A stretch of DNA of 64,000 nucleotides from Aquitalea magnusonii. Its GTDB lineage: Bacteria; Pseudomonadota; Gammaproteobacteria; Burkholderiales; Chromobacteriaceae. The stretch lies in assembly GCF_003202035.1 (NCBI RefSeq), contig NZ_QJKC01000007.1:124001-188000 (forward strand). Reading direction: 5' to 3'. Positions 63,417 through 64,000 of the stretch are shown here, piece by piece; position 1 is the first letter of the stretch; each line of letters begins with the position of its first letter. A model generated the notes under the pieces. The model was not told where the DNA came from and searched no databases. It was given only the letters and a program-made list of their open reading frames with translations. A program made the position numbers and the translations under genes.

Positions 63417-64000
63417 TCAGCCGCGCTTGAGTTTGGCGTTGGCAGCAATGCGCATGCGCAGGGCATTGAGGCGGATGAAGCCAGCCGCGTCGGCATGGTT
63501 GTAAGCGCCGCCGTCTTCGTCGAAGGTGGCGATGTTCGGGTCGAACAGCGAGTCGGTCTTGGATTCGCGGCCCACCACGATGACATTGCCCTTGTACAGC
63601 TTCAGGCGTACCCAGCCATTGACGGTGGCTTGCGAAGCGTCGATCAGGCCTTGCAGCATCTGACGCTCCGGGCTCCACCAGTAGCCGGTGTAGATCAGCT
63701 TGGCGTACTTGGGCATCAGCTCATCCTTCAGGTGGGCCACTTCGCGGTCCAGCGTGATGGATTCGATGGCGCGATGGCCCTTCAGCATGATGGTGCCGCC
63801 CGGGGTTTCGTAGCAGCCACGGGACTTCATGCCCACGTAACGGTTTTCCACGATGTCCAGACGACCGATGCCGTGCTTGCCGCCCAGACGGTTCAGCTCG
63901 GTCAGCACCTGGGCCGGGGTCATGGCCACGCCATTGATGGCGGTGATGTCACCCTTTTCGTAGCTCAGCTCGATGTATTCGGCCTGGTCCGGGGCATTTT
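63417..64000 (-). CDS. argG: argininosuccinate synthase, C-terminal part
   Basis: The C-terminal ~194 residues of the ATP-dependent enzyme joining citrulline and aspartate. The reading frame runs through the right window edge. Visible landmarks are [27 protein letters not shown] (substrate-binding region) and ESITLDREV. It is the second arginine-biosynthesis gene here besides argE, but they are far apart. It ends with LKRG and a good terminator. Confidence 0.95.
   Translation of the reverse strand, partial: NAPDQAEYIELSYEKGDITAINGVAMTPAQVLTELNRLGGKHGIGRLDIVENRYVGMKSRGCYETPGGTIMLKGHRAIESITLDREVAHLKDELMPKYAKLIYTGYWWSPERQMLQGLIDASQATVNGWVRLKLYKGNVIVVGRESKTDSLFDPNIATFDEDGGAYNHADAAGFIRLNALRMRIAANAKLKRG

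Overview
The window looks like a chromosomal segment of a high-GC, motile betaproteobacterium. Gene content (FliW, DUF3138 porin-like protein, DUF2788, DUF455, YajQ, SpuC/PotF-type polyamine genes, a compact SRP RNA) fits Neisseriales, family Chromobacteriaceae (Aquitalea / Chromobacterium / Vogesella type). This placement rests on gene families and base composition and the genus is not resolved. No tRNA, rRNA, CRISPR array, prophage or transposase was seen. The window starts inside an M24 aminopeptidase P gene and ends inside argG.

Layout. 1-3.3 kb: pepP 3' end, argS, a metallo-beta-lactamase-fold hydrolase. 3.4-8.2 kb: a leftward polyamine-uptake unit (potF, potH, potI and a DUF3138 outer-membrane porin-like gene) with no ATPase gene. 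9-20.8 kb: housekeeping and small genes (trhP, DUF455, fliW, tag, an NSS symporter, argE, the 4.5S SRP RNA, an XRE regulator, uspA, thioesterase, TerB-like, MoxR, xerC). 20.8-28.7 kb: pepD, a haem-oxygenase-fold protein paired with a GGDEF-EAL protein, a 102-bp inverted-repeat element, an Atm1-type ABC exporter, apaG. 28.7-32.5 kb: rpe-SDR-gph-trpE. 32.5-33.6 kb: an AT-rich patch with an orphan membrane protein. 33.6-38.1 kb: slt, an NDUFA9-like protein, cca, an LprI-like protein. 38.3-43.7 kb: an amidase, then a leftward unit reading motA-motB-methyltransferase-HDOD-TrmH.

The metabolic core is 44-62 kb. One cluster (44.0-50.3 kb) holds a putrescine-type aminotransferase, a gamma-glutamylpolyamine synthetase, a PuuD-type hydrolase, a PuuR-type regulator and a PuuC-type aldehyde dehydrogenase. 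It should turn putrescine into GABA/glutamate, but has an aminotransferase where enteric clusters have the PuuB oxidase. A second cluster (54.6-62.2 kb) contains an RpiR regulator, another glutamine-synthetase-like ligase, an aldehyde dehydrogenase, an iron-type alcohol dehydrogenase, another class-I amidotransferase hydrolase and an APC permease. The alcohol dehydrogenase suggests a gamma-glutamylation route for an amino alcohol such as ethanolamine; this is inference.

The most unusual sequence observation is a two-block element, 94 bp long with identical internal spacing, present far upstream of potF and again between the divergent puuD-like and puuR-like genes 39 kb away. It implies common control of polyamine uptake and breakdown. 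The right-hand block is a TTGC-N3-GCAA palindrome.
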